A stretch of DNA of 64,000 nucleotides from contig JH720330.1 of assembly GCA_000231825.2 (NCBI GenBank), positions 204,789 to 268,788 of the forward strand. Direction: 5' to 3'. Source of the DNA: Tetrahymena elliotti 4EA. Taxonomy: Eukaryota; Ciliophora; Oligohymenophorea; Hymenostomatida; Tetrahymenidae. Positions 51,061 to 63,650 of this stretch are shown one piece after another (position 1 is the stretch's first letter; the number at the start of each line of letters is the position of its first letter). The notes beneath the pieces are model-generated. The model did not search any database. It was given only the letters and a program-made list of their open reading frames with translations, and was not told the origin of the DNA. The translations under genes were made by a program, and so were the position numbers.

Positions 51061-54000
51061 TCAATTTTAAATTTATTTTTATATTTGACTTCTTTTCTTT
51101 TGATTGACTGTTTTTCTTTTCAATTTTATTAATCTTAAAATAAATGGAATATTTTATAAGTATGATGTTGAATTAGCTTTCTCTATTACTAAATCATAAT
51201 TAAACTTAGGATAGTATGTTTTATATTTTTACATTCTATCTAAATCTTCACTAAAATTTTAATGATCTAATTTATTTGCTTAATGTAAATCCATGTAACT
51301 TGATCTGTTATATTAATTTCCTCCTTAATTTTAATAACATTTAATAAATTTATTAGATAAAAATAGATTATCCACCTTTCTACCAGCGCTACTATTCATT
51401 TTGTGATATCCTTAGAGTTTCTTTATCTATTTTATTGTTTCACTTTATTATGTTAAATAGTAAATAAATATTAAAATACAAAATTTATAATATACTTTTC
51501 TCCAATCAAAAATTTAAAGATATCTTTTAAGTTTGCTTAAATTCCTTACAGAACACTCAGCTAATCGTTTTTACAAATATTATCTTAAATAGATGTTATT
51601 GAAAAATAATTATTTTTCAACAAATTCTGTTATTAATTTCCATATGCTAAATTTTAATTTTAGAAAAACAAATCTAAATTATTAATTTTGTATTTTTTAA
51701 ATATAAAGATTACATCTCTGCTTTTCAATTTATTCTTCAATTACTTCTAATTTTTAAAAGCTCTTTATATTTATTTAATCATCTCCTATCTATTTATCTA
51801 AATCATACTTCTTTCTTGAAACAATTAAAGGTGATTTAATATCAATCATAATTTTATCTTATTCATGCTGATCTCCATGTTATTGATCTATCAAACAATT
51901 TGTTTTATGTTCCAAATCATTAATATTTTTTAAATTGCTGTTGAAAGTGCTACTAAAGTGGAGCTTTTAAGAACTAAAAAGATGCTAGTCTTCAATAGAA
52001 GATAGTGAATTATCATATAGAGATAACTGATGAATATTGTCTTGCTAAAACATAATCACTTCAGATAAATAAAATTTATTGAGCATAAGTGAGTTGTGCT
52101 TTGTTTTTTTTCTTCTTATATATTAAACTTGTTCTTCTTTTAACTTTTATTAATATTTTTTTATTATAGTTAATTTCCTTGATTTATAAAAAATACAAGG
52201 ACATTCTTTCAGGTTATGATTTATCGATTTACAAGACTCACAAAAGTGTTAAACAAGATGTAATGACTTTTAATATACAATTTAATCTCTTAAAAAGCAA
52301 AATTTCTCATATATTTCTACATCTTACTTAATTACTTTTAAAAAAGATGAAAGGCTCAGGACATATATAGAGGTAAGCTCTTTACTTTTATAATTAAATT
52401 TAGAAGCCTCTAAATTCAAAAAAAACTCAATAACTCCAAAAGATTACTTTTCTTTTAACTCCTTTTAATTTGATAAAAATATTATTATGTTAATTTCCTT
52501 TGGAATTTAAAATATATACAAAGACATCATTAACTTTGGATGATAAATCATACTGAGAGTTCTTCATTACCCTTCCATAATTAATAATATAAATAGCTGG
52601 CTCTTTAATTTCATTTTAATCTAAAATTATTTATTCTGGTTGATAAATTCTTTCTTACACTTACAAGGACAGCTAACAAAAAGTCTCTTCTTTGCAGATT
52701 TTCTTCAAAAAATCTATTTATTTAAGCTCTCTTGAAACTACATTCATTTTAATTTAGTTCTATAAGTGCTATGTTAAATTGTTTAATGATTCGACTGCTG
52801 AGAGTTAATCCTATATTCCTTCTTTGTATTTGAATTATAGATATCTTCTCACATTTGCTTGCAATTGTAAAGATACTTAATATTTTTTAAAGTATTAATT
52901 GAGTTTAGCCAATTCGGTTAAATATTTATCACTTTTTTATTTAATGTCAGCAAGTATATTACCTAAATATAATTTTTAAATAAAAATTACATAATAAACT
53001 AATTTTTATATTTATTAACTTATTACCTATAGAGTTAATAGTATAACCAAAAATACCACAAGATATTAGAGTAAAAAAAGTCATAACTAATCTTTCTTCA
53101 GTAGTTTTAGCAGTAATATCTCCATAACCAATAGTTGTCATTGTGACTATAGCAAAATAGTAACTCGAGATATAATTAGAATAAGTATCATTCAAATCAA
53201 ATTCATAAAAATGTATCCATCCTTAAGAGCTAAGTGTACCAACGTAATACCAAAAGCAAGCAAACAAATGAGCAAAAAAAAGAGAGCTCACAAAGAGGAG
53301 CAATAAAGAAATTACACCTATTTATAAATTTATATATATTAGACCAATTTCATTTGAGGGTGATTTTTTTATTTAATTTTAAGTGAATTATTTTTTTAAT
53401 AAATTACTTTATAAAAAGTTTCCAAACAAAAATTGAAGTTTTAAAAATAAAACCCTGTATTTGAATTGAAAACTCATCAAAAGATAAATTATTTATTGAT
53501 AAAAAATTTACCTGAAATGTAGGTTTTTGAAAAAAACTTTTCTCTAAATATATCTAAAATCAGTAAAGAACGAGAAAATCTTAGAAAAAATAGAAAATAG
53601 AATGCTTTATATTGAAATAGATGCAAATTAAGACTTAAGAGACTTACTAAATCTGATAAAAAAGAACCTTAAAGATACTCTTTTAAAATTTTTTTATGCA
53701 CACGAATTTAGTTGCCTTACTAGAATGTTTAAGTATTAGCTTTAACAAAGATATCAAAGGAAAATATAATAGGACATACTAATGAAATGTAGTATTTGAG
53801 ATAAATACTTCTCTAATTTTAAAAGCAAAATTCAAAAGGCAAATAAATAAAATTAACAAAAGAGCAAACAAATATGATAGCTTACCATGCAATATAATAA
53901 CTAGATAAATAATTGAATATAGGAATCAAACTAAAGAAATAGCTAATAAATTTATTATAAATATTAGATATGCTTAAAAAGAGTGAAGGGATATATGAGA

Positions 54001-54943
54001 AGTAGAGTTTAAATTTCATTTTCATTTTTTTATAAGTTTTATATTAAAATATCTTATGAAATTTTGAGTAGGACATCATTTTTTGGAAATTATATTTCTC
54101 AATTTTCTTTAATCTTTCAACGTTTACAGTTTTATCGCCTATTAATTTCAGTTACTAAGCATTAACTAACTCATATCTAAATAACTTCTTTGTTAATTTA
54201 GCAATACTCTTCATTTTAGATACAAAAAATAAAATATTAAGCCATTTTTTCTTCCAACTCTTTTTTGATTCCTCTCCCTATAATTAGATATTATTTTTTC
54301 TTCTTTTTCTATTAATTTAACATGTTATCTATGATTAGATCTTTTATTATCTATAGTTAAATAAATTATATAGTTCAATATTATTTGCCATATGAAAAGA
54401 AAGGCATTGATATTTTGAAGATTAACATAAAATAGAAGTTTTTAACCTTTTAATTAAGTTAGTTCATCAAATATATCAAAAATGTAGCTAAGTAATAATT
54501 TTAAAATAAATCTTACTAATCCTGTTCTATATCATCTATTTCTGCTATGGATTATTTTTCACATATACTTACGTTTATCTAATTGTTATCATCTTCTTTT
54601 TTCAGATCTTTATTATTTGAATCTATTTTTTAAAATGATAATCATAAAATGTTGTTAATAATTCTACTTTTATACTATCATGCAAAGTTTATGTTGCATT
54701 TTATTCATTTTGTGTATTTTAAATAAAGCCACTAGAGTTTTATGAACATGATATCTTTTCTATGCAATTAAATTCATTTCTCTTCTCAAAATGAGAAGAG
54801 TTTAAAGTAATTGAACTCATAGAACTACAACTCTCTCCTTCTATTTAATCTAATCCCTATACATATTTAATCTTAATGAAAGGTTTTGCATTTAAATCAT
54901 TTAGAGAGTTTCCTTTTACAAAATGGTTATTTGAGTTATTCAT
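51061..54943 (-). CDS. Voltage-gated-like K+ channel with CNBD-like region and CCHC zinc knuckle (copy 1)
   Basis: ATG at 54943 (MNNSNNHFVKGNSLNDL) opens a cytosolic Asn/Ser-rich N-terminus. The basic pre-S1 region (KKKWLNILFFVSKMKSIAKL) follows, then S1-S4 at about 54020-53520 (WQAIIFVCSFVNFIYLPFEF; FYFLFFLRFSRSLLILDIF, an S4 with few arginines). S5 is ISLLLLFVSSLFFAHLFACF. The pore helix and selectivity filter are at about 53118-53150 (VTMTTIGYGDITAKT), with S6 SCGIFGYTINSIG. A C-linker (ADIKQKSDKYLTELAKLNQY) leads to a degenerate cyclic-nucleotide-binding region (EPAIYIINYGRVMK, FGVIEFFLNLEASK). A CX2CX4HX4C zinc knuckle lies at 52194-52242. A Ser/Gln-rich tail carries YYPKFNYD near the end; TGA is at 51061. 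The GYGD filter indicates K+ selectivity. Cyclic-nucleotide binding is doubtful. It is a paralogue of the gene at 60.4-63.6 kb. Confidence 0.88.
52194..52242 (-). other. CCHC zinc knuckle in K+ channel copy 1
   Basis: The residues CESCKSINHNLKECPC fit CX2CX4HX4C exactly. The knuckle lies directly after the CNBD-like region. The paralogue keeps the same spacing (CLSCQSKNHTLKQCPC at 61547-61594), so the ligands are conserved. Confidence 0.8.
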
Positions 54944-55645
54944 TTATCAAAGAATAAATATTTTTTCTTTAAGTTTTGAGCAGATTAAGAAAAATGGTGA
55001 AATTAAAAAATACAAAATTTGTTTTGTTCAATTTTAATTTTTACTTATTAATTTTGAAATGAATAATAATTTAATTTCCTTTGTTCAATATTTCAACCTC
55101 AAAAATGAAAACTACTGAATATAAAATTCAACAAGCATCAGAAATTCATTACAAATTTATTTTAAAAATTTAATTTTCATTATTATTAATATTACTGATA
55201 GTAGAAAAAGCAATATGTTCGGTATGCTACTTTTTTATTATTATTCATTTTATTATTTTATTTTGATGTAGTGTATTACATTAACTTTTGTGATTATGCT
55301 TTATTCAATACTTTTTAATTTTTTTGGAAAATTTTGCAACTAAAAGAAATTTTTTTATGAATACCAAAATGAAATAATTTTTAAAGTAAATGTAGTATAT
55401 TTACTTAATTAATGCTTATTAAAAAATAATTTCAGAATTATACTTTAATTTAAAAAATAAACTTAAGATTAATAAATTAATTTACTTTGAGATTAAAATA
55501 AAATTTTCTTTATCTTTTTTTATAAAATTAATTTAATAAAAATTGTTTGATTTTTAAATTAAAATTCTCTAAAAATAAATATTAAACATTTTTTAAAATA
55601 AAATTTCAGTTTAATCTTTAATTTGTATTTTAAGGTTGAGTATAG
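54944..55645. other. AT-rich divergent spacer
   Basis: About 700 bases between the start of channel copy 1 (minus) and the small plus-strand gene. This is a divergent promoter region. No specific element was recognised. Confidence 0.5.
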
Positions 55646-56257
55646 ATGAATTCAGTTAGATCAAAGAGCTTTTCAGGACGATTCAAACCTATGTAATTTA
55701 ATTTTTACAACTATTTTATTAGATAAGAAGTTTATCTCCTAAGCAACATGTGCTAATATAAGATCAAGCCCATAGAATTGTTTTATTGCTTACTTAAATA
55801 CTAGTAATCAGGATATAACTAGACTGTTTTTAGTAGAAGAAGCTTATTAGAAAGTAGTAACATTATATCATGTAATATTTATGCACTATTATTAGGATTG
55901 TTGATTTAAGGTTATAGCAAAAGGGGAAACTTTAAAGTGTTACAAAGTTCAAATTAGCAAATAAAATCTAAGAGAAAGTGGTTCATATCCACTTAATTAT
56001 TAAAATACTATGGTGTATTAGCATTTAGGAGTAATTTTTATTTATCTCCAATAATTTCTATTATTTAAGCAGCATTTAAATTAGGAACACTTATTTAGAA
56101 CTTTAGAATATTTTTACTTTTGCTAAGAGCTTATCCTAAATTTGAAGCCTCATCTTTAGTTAAGATTCTTTATTTTAATAATATGGAATTATTTAAATTA
56201 ATTGAAAATTGGCATTAAATTCATTTAAAATAAAAGCTTGAAAGTTTTTTTTACTGA
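55646..56257 (+). CDS. Hypothetical membrane protein, 203 aa
   Basis: A single-exon frame of 204 codons (TAA/TAG = Gln) runs from ATG at 55646 to TGA at 56255-56257. The N-terminus is basic (MNSVRSKSFSGRFKP). Hydrophobic stretches at about residues 75-90 (NIYALLLGLLIQGY) and 135-165 (LSPIISIIQAAFKLG, NFRIFLLLLRAYPKF) suggest one to three membrane helices. No family was recognised. An ancient fragment of a larger gene cannot be excluded, but the full-length frame, its own ATG and normal amino-acid mix favour a real gene. Its last 37 bases overlap the last exon of the minus-strand leucine-rich gene. Confidence 0.6.
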
Positions 56258-59200
56258 GATATTGAAGAAATGGTCAGATCAGTTTAGAAATTTAGACTAT
56301 CTAAGTATTCGACTAGCTAAATTGATTGACTAGGAGTGGTTCTATATTTATATTAAAATAACTTAATATTAAGCTAAAAATTAAAAGTTATACTTTAAGG
56401 TAAGATATATTTTTTAGCAATTACTGAATGCTTGAGATTTTAAAATACTCAATAGTTTGTTAAAAAGATCTTCATTTAAAAAGTTTTTTATCTTAAATTT
56501 AAAATGTTTAGTGTGCTAAAATGAAGCTAGCATGCTTAATATAGCTTCAGAATCTATTTCGACTCTAGTAAGATCAATGTTTTTGTCAAATATAATTAAA
56601 TTGTTTGCATATTTTATATTACAACATTCTACATTATCAAAACAATACTTAATAAGCTCTAAAAACTATACTTCTAATTCTTAATACACTTAGTGTGTAA
56701 ATTTTTCATGAAAGGGAGCACTTAATCTCTCTATGAGTAAAGACTAAAGTTTTAAAGACTTTATAATATCTACTTCTTCTGAACTCAAATTATCTCTTTT
56801 TTTAGAAAAAAATATTTTTTTTAGATTTTAACTAAAAGATTTAAATATTTTTGTTTTTTTAATACTGATTTAGATAAAAATAAAATTTAACTTTGAGTTT
56901 AATTCAAGCAAAAAGTTAAAAATTAAATCTTAATTTTTTGATACATTTTGCAAAACAATATTATTCATAATTGCTTTGATAATTCAAAAATTTTAATAAA
57001 ATGATACAGTCAATCGCAAATAATAATTGGATTTAGATAAAATTACTTATGAGAAATGAGATATGAGAGTGAAGAGATTTGACATTTAGTGAGAGCAATT
57101 TTTAAATTAGTTATTCCACAATTGTTTATTTCAAGATTCCTTTTAGGAATATCAAGAATCAGACCTTGATCTCCTTAATAAGCAATAGTAATAAATTATA
57201 TTTAAGGTAATTATAAAATATATTGAAAATCAATTTAATATTTTTTCATATTCATTCCAAAATTCATCGTTAAACTTTGGAGTGAATTTTCTGCTTATTT
57301 TAGCAAATTTTGTATAGTTTTATTCCATAAGAATGAAGTTTCCTTAAGGTTTATATTAGCTATTTCTATTTTTTCGACATTTTAAAAATTCAAATTTATA
57401 AGTAAATCTAACTTATCTAAATTGTTAATCTAAATTGTTCTATTTTATCTGTAAAAAGAATAATTATTTATAGTTACTTAACTTAGTTATTATCTATTTT
57501 TAAGTATCTCACAAATTGTAAGGTAATACTTTTAGCTGATTGCTTTGTTTGATTGACTCAGGTGATTAGATATTGATTCAATCTCAACATTTGAATTATC
57601 TTACTATATAATGATATCACAAATTATATTTACTTCTTCTTCTAACAGAGGAATAGATGGCATATGAAAGTATGCTTTTTTTTGTTTATCTAAGTCATCT
57701 TGATTTTCTAAAGAAAAAATATTTGTATCTACATTTACATAAATGTGTTCAATATTTGGTTTTTAAGTCAAAACTTAAAAGAAAGAGAGAGTCTCAAAAC
57801 GACAATCCTTTGAGAAAAGCTTTAAACTAAAATGTTTTGTGTTTTAAAGATTAAGTTAAGAAAACTTATTGAAGAAATAAATCACATCATTAAGCCTTCC
57901 TATTTAAATAGAGATATTTTATTAATCTTTAATTTTTTTTAGTAAAAAATCAATGTGTCCTTCATTTGCGTCTAAAATATTGAAATGTATCTAAGAATTG
58001 CCAATTATTATTTATTAGTTTGAGAATTTAATATTTATTGCTTTATTATTTTTTTGTTATTCCAAAAAGCTAATTAATGTATCAACCTTCAGTTCTTTTG
58101 TAATTATTTCTATCTAATTTTCTATCCTATTAGCCAAAGGTAATAAAAAGCTTTCCCAAATTTCTTATGAATGCATTTTAATAAACAATTACTGTGTTTC
58201 AAAATTTACTCTCACACTTCCTTCAAGCAAATCAAAAGAAAACTCAATTTATTGCTATTCCAAATGAGAAATCAGTCCTTTTAAGCTCTCTAACTTTAAT
58301 CTATTTTAAATTTATATTAAGCTTATTTAAAATAAAAAATACAATCTATTTTACTTGTTACAATTAATTTTAACCACTTTAATTCTACTTTGTTGCTAGA
58401 TTAATCCTATTAAATTCTTTTCAGTTTCTTAATCTATTTTATTTAAGCTTAATAAAAGTATAAAAATGTAATGAACTATTAATTTTGAGTTTTTAATTTC
58501 AATGGAAAAATAATATTAAATTCAAACTAAATACTTTTTAATAGTCAAATCTTCAATTTATAAATATTTCTACAATATCTTAATCAGACCACTATCAAAG
58601 TTTGATAACTCTAAAGCATTTTAGTAAAAATTGAAGAAACCTATTTAATTTATTTATAAATTTTAGCAAGAATCAAGCTATCTGAGTAGAATTTCAATAG
58701 TGCCAACTGAGACAACTCTTTATAAATTGATGTCTAACTTACAATTCTTTAAATCCAACCCTTAAAAGGATTGTTAAATTTTTAGATCTCTATTTATTTG
58801 TATTTTGACTTCCTTTGGAGAAAGTAGAATACTAAAGCTATTAAGCTAAACCTTCAAGGATTTAGAACAATTCAATTAAATTGGGAAATTTGAATTCGAA
58901 ATGTTGATTGTGAAATTTTAGAGAGAAGAATTGCTTTCATACAATTAAATCCACTGATCAAATGCATCTTTTTAGACTTGTCTATTAAAATTTAATATCA
59001 ATTAATATATTCAATTTTTCATTTATTTACTAGTTATAAGTTAAAGTTAGAGATGCAGCATTATTGCAACTTGTAAATAGCTTCACAATTGATAAGATTC
59101 TATTTTTTAATAAATTCTATTTTAAAAGCAAATAACTTGTGTAAAATACTTTGATTATTCATCATTTTATTGAGATTATGAATTAATTTCCAATTCAATG

Positions 59201-59514
59201 TGCTTAGAGTCTTCTAATTCTTACATTAATTCATCTTAATAATTTTAATCATCTAATCTATTACATAATGAATACTCTTAAAAATGTTTATTTAGTTGAG
59301 AAAAATCATCATTACATTTCAAATTCATCTAAATACAATTGGACAATTATCTGACTTGTAGGTTTGTTTCTGTTAAAAAAATATTAATTTAAATGATGTG
59401 TGATAGGAATTATACTTACTTGATAATTTAAATTCCTATTTTACTCATTACTTTATACATTCAAAATAAAAATTTGTAAATATTAATTACCTAATTTTTT
59501 GATAGTGAGTTCAT
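56221..59514 (-). CDS. Leucine-rich-repeat-like protein, multi-exon
   Basis: ATG at 59514 (MNSLSKNQ) starts exons that join in phase (EFKLSKTNLQVRQLSNC, then MNLKCNDDFSQLNKHF). An acidic N-terminus is followed by a long series of short Leu/Ile/Asn-rich units such as LKVQLNSFSILLSPKEVKI, GLDLKNCKLDIN, VEIDSEAILSMLASF and LEINNCGITNLKIAL. This resembles irregular LRR arrays common in ciliate proteins. The central part includes SIPLLEEEVNIICDIIIQQ. Introns are short and AT-rich. The last exon, joined through a GTATAAC...TATAG intron, ends SSFYFK with TGA at 56221. No F-box, kinase or membrane segment was identified. It is probably a protein-interaction scaffold (inference from LRR-like units only). 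Several exon boundaries were not individually resolved. Confidence 0.65.
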
Positions 59515-60369
59515 TGATTCAAGTAGTTAAATTAAATATAGAAAAATCAATACAAACAAATCACAAATCAGAAATTATCATATTATTTCAAACATATCTC
59601 AGAGTTGATAAAAGATTTTTATTTTTCTATATCTTCAAAAAATAATCAAATCTATTAAAAACATAATTTAAAATATTCTTATGGGATTAACAAAAAAATA
59701 TTTTTTATTTATTTTAAGCAATATCAAGAGAAAAATACAATATAATTGAAAATAATTGCTTATTTTAATAGTTTCAACTTAGAAGTTTAATCTAATTATC
59801 CTAATTTTATCAATTAATAAACATGAGTTTCAATTGAATATCATTCTCATTTTAAAGTACAATACAACATTTTAATAAGTAAAATTTTTTTCTAAAATTA
59901 TATTAATCCTTCTTGATCCCCATCAAATAAATTAAATAAGGAAATATTTGAATAATAATTTAAGAGTTTTTTTACAAGATGTATTTAAATTAAGGTTTGT
60001 TGTTTAGGAATGAAAATGGAGTTTAATTTATTAATGAATTTGACAAAATTTAGTGATTTGCTATCAACTTCAAAAAAACAAATAATTTTTAATCGACTTA
60101 ATAGGTAGGCATGCATGCTAAGAAAACTGATACAAATTGATAGGAGTTTATTGGACAATAATAAAAAATAGTTTTAAGATTGACAGAGAACATTTTTTGA
60201 TCATTAAAAAACAAAACTTTCATTTATAACTTATTAATTAAAAGCATTTTCTTCAATCGAAAAGAACCTCAAATTATTTTAATTTAAGAAATTAATCTAA
60301 TTTAAGTATTAAAAGGATATAATGATAGAGTAAATATATTTACAAAGTTGTGTTATGTTAGAATTGAAA
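59515..60369. other. AT-rich intergenic spacer
   Basis: About 850 bases between the 3' end of channel copy 2 and the 5' end of the leucine-rich gene, both on the minus strand. It is A/T runs only; no further feature was supported. Confidence 0.5.
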
Positions 60370-63300
60370 TCATAAAATTAATTTTTTGTAGTTATCATCT
60401 CTTCTTTTTAGCTTTAAACTTTTTAATATTTAAGGAATCTTAAATTAGAGATGAGATTTATTAACTTGAGAAATAATTATGTCATAATTAGATTTAGGAT
60501 AATAAATTTTAAATTGGTGCTATCTGTCTAATTCTTCTTCCTTAATTTCAAAATCTACAATAGGATTATTTTATGGTTTATTTTTAACTATCGAAATTGT
60601 ATGAGAAAATTATTTTGCTAACTTAATGTTACTGACTGATTCAGTTAAACTTTAGCTTAAATCCTTTCTAAAATTTTAGATGCTAGGAAATTCTTATTTT
60701 TTGCTGTTTATTCTGTTATAAATCATTTATTTTTATTGTGCTTTCTATTGAGCTCTATTTTTAACAATTAAAATTTTAAAACTAATTTATGATTATTATA
60801 ATGTTGTATTTACATATTCTATGTCAAAAGTAGTTGAGTGTCTTTCAAATTTTGCATTAAAGTCTAAACAATATAGTTACTTGAATTCTATACAGCGATG
60901 TTTATTGCCTGCATGTATGATTAAGACATTTTTCTTTGAGGATCTAAATTTTGTTTTTCAAAATATTTTTATTAACATTTTATTTTGAAAAGAAAAAAGT
61001 TAAATATTTTTTACATTTTAAAATTTCATCTTCTAATTATTCTACTAAATTACTATTTTATTTTTTTAAATCTTCTGATCTTTGTTATTCATAAGGGAAG
61101 TGTCTTCTGGGCTATATCATAATTTAAGGTTTTAATTCTGAGGCAATTTTTTTAATTGAGCAGTCATCTTCATTCTGAACTTCAGCTGTTTTGTGAGAAA
61201 TGTAATTATCTCTTTCCTCATTAAGCTTTAATAAATTTTAAGTTAATAAGTTAATACTGGCTTCTACCTCAACTCCCTCTTTATCTTTTAAGCAAAAGTC
61301 CTGGCTTTATTTATTTTATTACTCCTCTTGTTCATCTTCATCTTCTTCTTCAGTTATATCTGAAAATTCATTTTAACTTAATTAGTTTGCATTATCATTT
61401 TAAAAATCTGTTGCTTTATTGTTAACATTTTCAAATAACTTCAAACTATTTTATTTTTTCTTAGTTGGACGTTTCATAGTTTAAATTTCTTTTTCTGATT
61501 TTAAAATTCTTTTAACAATACTAACTTATCTTTAATCATAAAAAATGCAAGGACACTACTTCAAAGTGTGGTTTTTAGATTAACATGACAAACAACAGGA
61601 ATTAACCTTGCTTAAGTATTATTCATAAATAACTTAATCTCTAAGATAACAGAATTTTTCATAACTTTCATTATCTTACTTTATTATTTTCAAAAATGAA
61701 GAGAGTGGTAATGAAAATATTGAAGTAAGCTCTTTGCTTTTATAGTTGAAATTTGAGTTTTCTTTGTTCATTAAAAATTCAATGATTCCAAAGTTTTCTT
61801 TTTCTTTCAATACCTTATTAATGAATATAAAAATCATTTAAGTTAAAATAATTAAAATAAAATATTTACTATGATTGAATTTTCTTTTGCTACCAAATCA
61901 TATTAAGAATATTTCTACACTCTACCATGATTAATTATGTATATGGCTGGCTCTTATGGTTCATTTTAATTTAAAATAATTTACTCTGGTTAATAGATTT
62001 ACTCTTTCACTTATAGACAAAGTTAAAATATTGTTTCCTCTTTTAGAACATCATTAATAAAATTTATTTATTTTAATTTTTTAGAAATAACTTCCATTTT
62101 TATCTAGTTCTACAAATATTCAGATAAATTATTGAGAGACTAAAGAGTTGATAGTTAATCTTTATTCTTCTCTTAGTGTACAAATTTTAAATATTTTCTA
62201 GCATTTGCTTGGATTTGAGTAGATACTTAATAATACGTTAAGTATTTATTAAGCTTACCTAATTCTGTAAGGTACATATCACTTTTTTACTTGAAGTCAG
62301 ATAATATATTACCTATAATAATACTAAATAAGAATTTTTTTTTATTATCAAATAAAGTTACCTATTGAATTAATAGTAAAACCAAAAATACCACAAGAAA
62401 TCAATGCTAAGAAAATCATGACAAATCTTTCCTCAGTTGTTTTAGCAGTTATATCTCCATACCCAATAGTTGTCATTGTTACTACAGCATAATAATAGCT
62501 ACAAATATAATTAGAATAAATATCTTCACTATGTAGTTAATTAAAAGTTATCCATCCTTGATCATTTTAGGTTCCTACAAAATACCAAATACAAGCAAAA
62601 AGATGACCATAAAATAGTGAACCAGCAAAAAGCATGAACAAAGATATTATTCCTAATTGATAAATCAAATTAATTAAGCATAAATTAAATCTTAATTTTA
62701 ATTAAAAATAAATTTTATATCAAGAAATAAATATTTTATAAAGAGTAAATTTTTAATTTCTATTTACCTGAATAATATGTATTAGAAAAGTAAAACTCTC
62801 TGATAATGTCAATTATTCTCAAAGATCTAAATATCCTTAGAAAGAATAGTAACTATGAACCTTTGAAAGTAAAAACTTTCTAATTTAAACTAACTAAACT
62901 TATAAGATCTATTATGAAAGAAGATGTTAGGTATTCTTTGAAAATCTGCTTATGCTACTATAGATGATTTCCCTATTAAAAAGTTTAGGTGTTGCTTTTA
63001 ATAAATATATCTAACATATATATGATGGGGCAAAGAAGTGATAGATATGATTGAAAAAAAAGGTTTCTCTTAATCCCAAAGCTGAGTTCAAAAGGAAGGT
63101 ATATAAAATTAACTAATGAGCAAATAAATATAATTGTCTCCCACAATATGAAGAAAGTAGATTAAGAATTTATTAATGGCAGAGCAGAAAAAAATTTATT
63201 GATTAATTTAAAATAAGACATAATTATCCAAGTTAAAACCTATTAAAAGCAAGAGATGTATTTTCTAACTTTTTTCTTCAAATTTTTGAATGTTTTGTAG

Positions 63301-63650
63301 GTGATACACGAATTAAATTTGGAGTAAGACAGAATTTTCCGCAAATCTAGTTTACTAAAATTATCATTCTACTCAAAGTCGCTTGCTATATCCCCAATCA
63401 AATGAATTTAAAATGTTGTTAATAAAGTAGCTCTAAAAAGCTTTTAGCAATTCTTAGCAATATAGAGAAGTTTAGAAACATAAAAAAGAACTCCTAACCA
63501 TTTCTTTTACCAAACATTTTTAGAATTGATATATTCTAATTCAATATTATTTTTTCTTTTTTTCTTAATTAGCTAGCCCATAACCTATGTAAAGCTCTAT
63601 TTTGGTCTCCTAATTTAAGAATAAAATTTTTTGACTTAAAATTTTATGAA
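60370..63650 (-). CDS. Voltage-gated-like K+ channel with CNBD-like region and CCHC zinc knuckle (copy 2, 5' end unresolved)
   Basis: A clear paralogue of the gene at 51.1-54.9 kb with the same domain order. The basic pre-S1 region is KKKRKNNIELEY with NVWQKKWLGVLFYVSKLLYI. S1-S4 lie at about 63170-62770 (WETIIFICSLVNFIYLPFEL; LLFFLRIFRSLRIIDIIREF). The pore is at about 62455-62490 (VTMTTIGYGDITAKT) with S6 SCGIFGFTINSIG. A C-linker (SDFKQKSDMYLTELGKLNKY), a degenerate CNBD-like region (EPAIYIINHGRVQKYSQYDL) and the zinc knuckle at 61547-61594 follow. The acidic/Ser tail ends with a YYPKSNYD block and LKLKRRDDNYKKLIL, TGA at 60370. S4 has more arginines than copy 1. The start codon could not be placed: exons upstream of about 63650 are ambiguous and probably lie near or past the window end. 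Confidence 0.82.
61547..61594 (-). other. CCHC zinc knuckle in K+ channel copy 2
   Basis: CLSCQSKNHTLKQCPC has the CX2CX4HX4C pattern at the same place after the CNBD-like region as in copy 1. The non-ligand residues differ at several sites, so ligand retention points to selection. Confidence 0.8.

Noticed and set aside
53810..53895. Possible intron with GTAAGC donor between S1 and the pre-S1 region of channel copy 1
   Set aside because: Reading through without an intron gives a good S1 segment and no stop; splicing would create a TGA.
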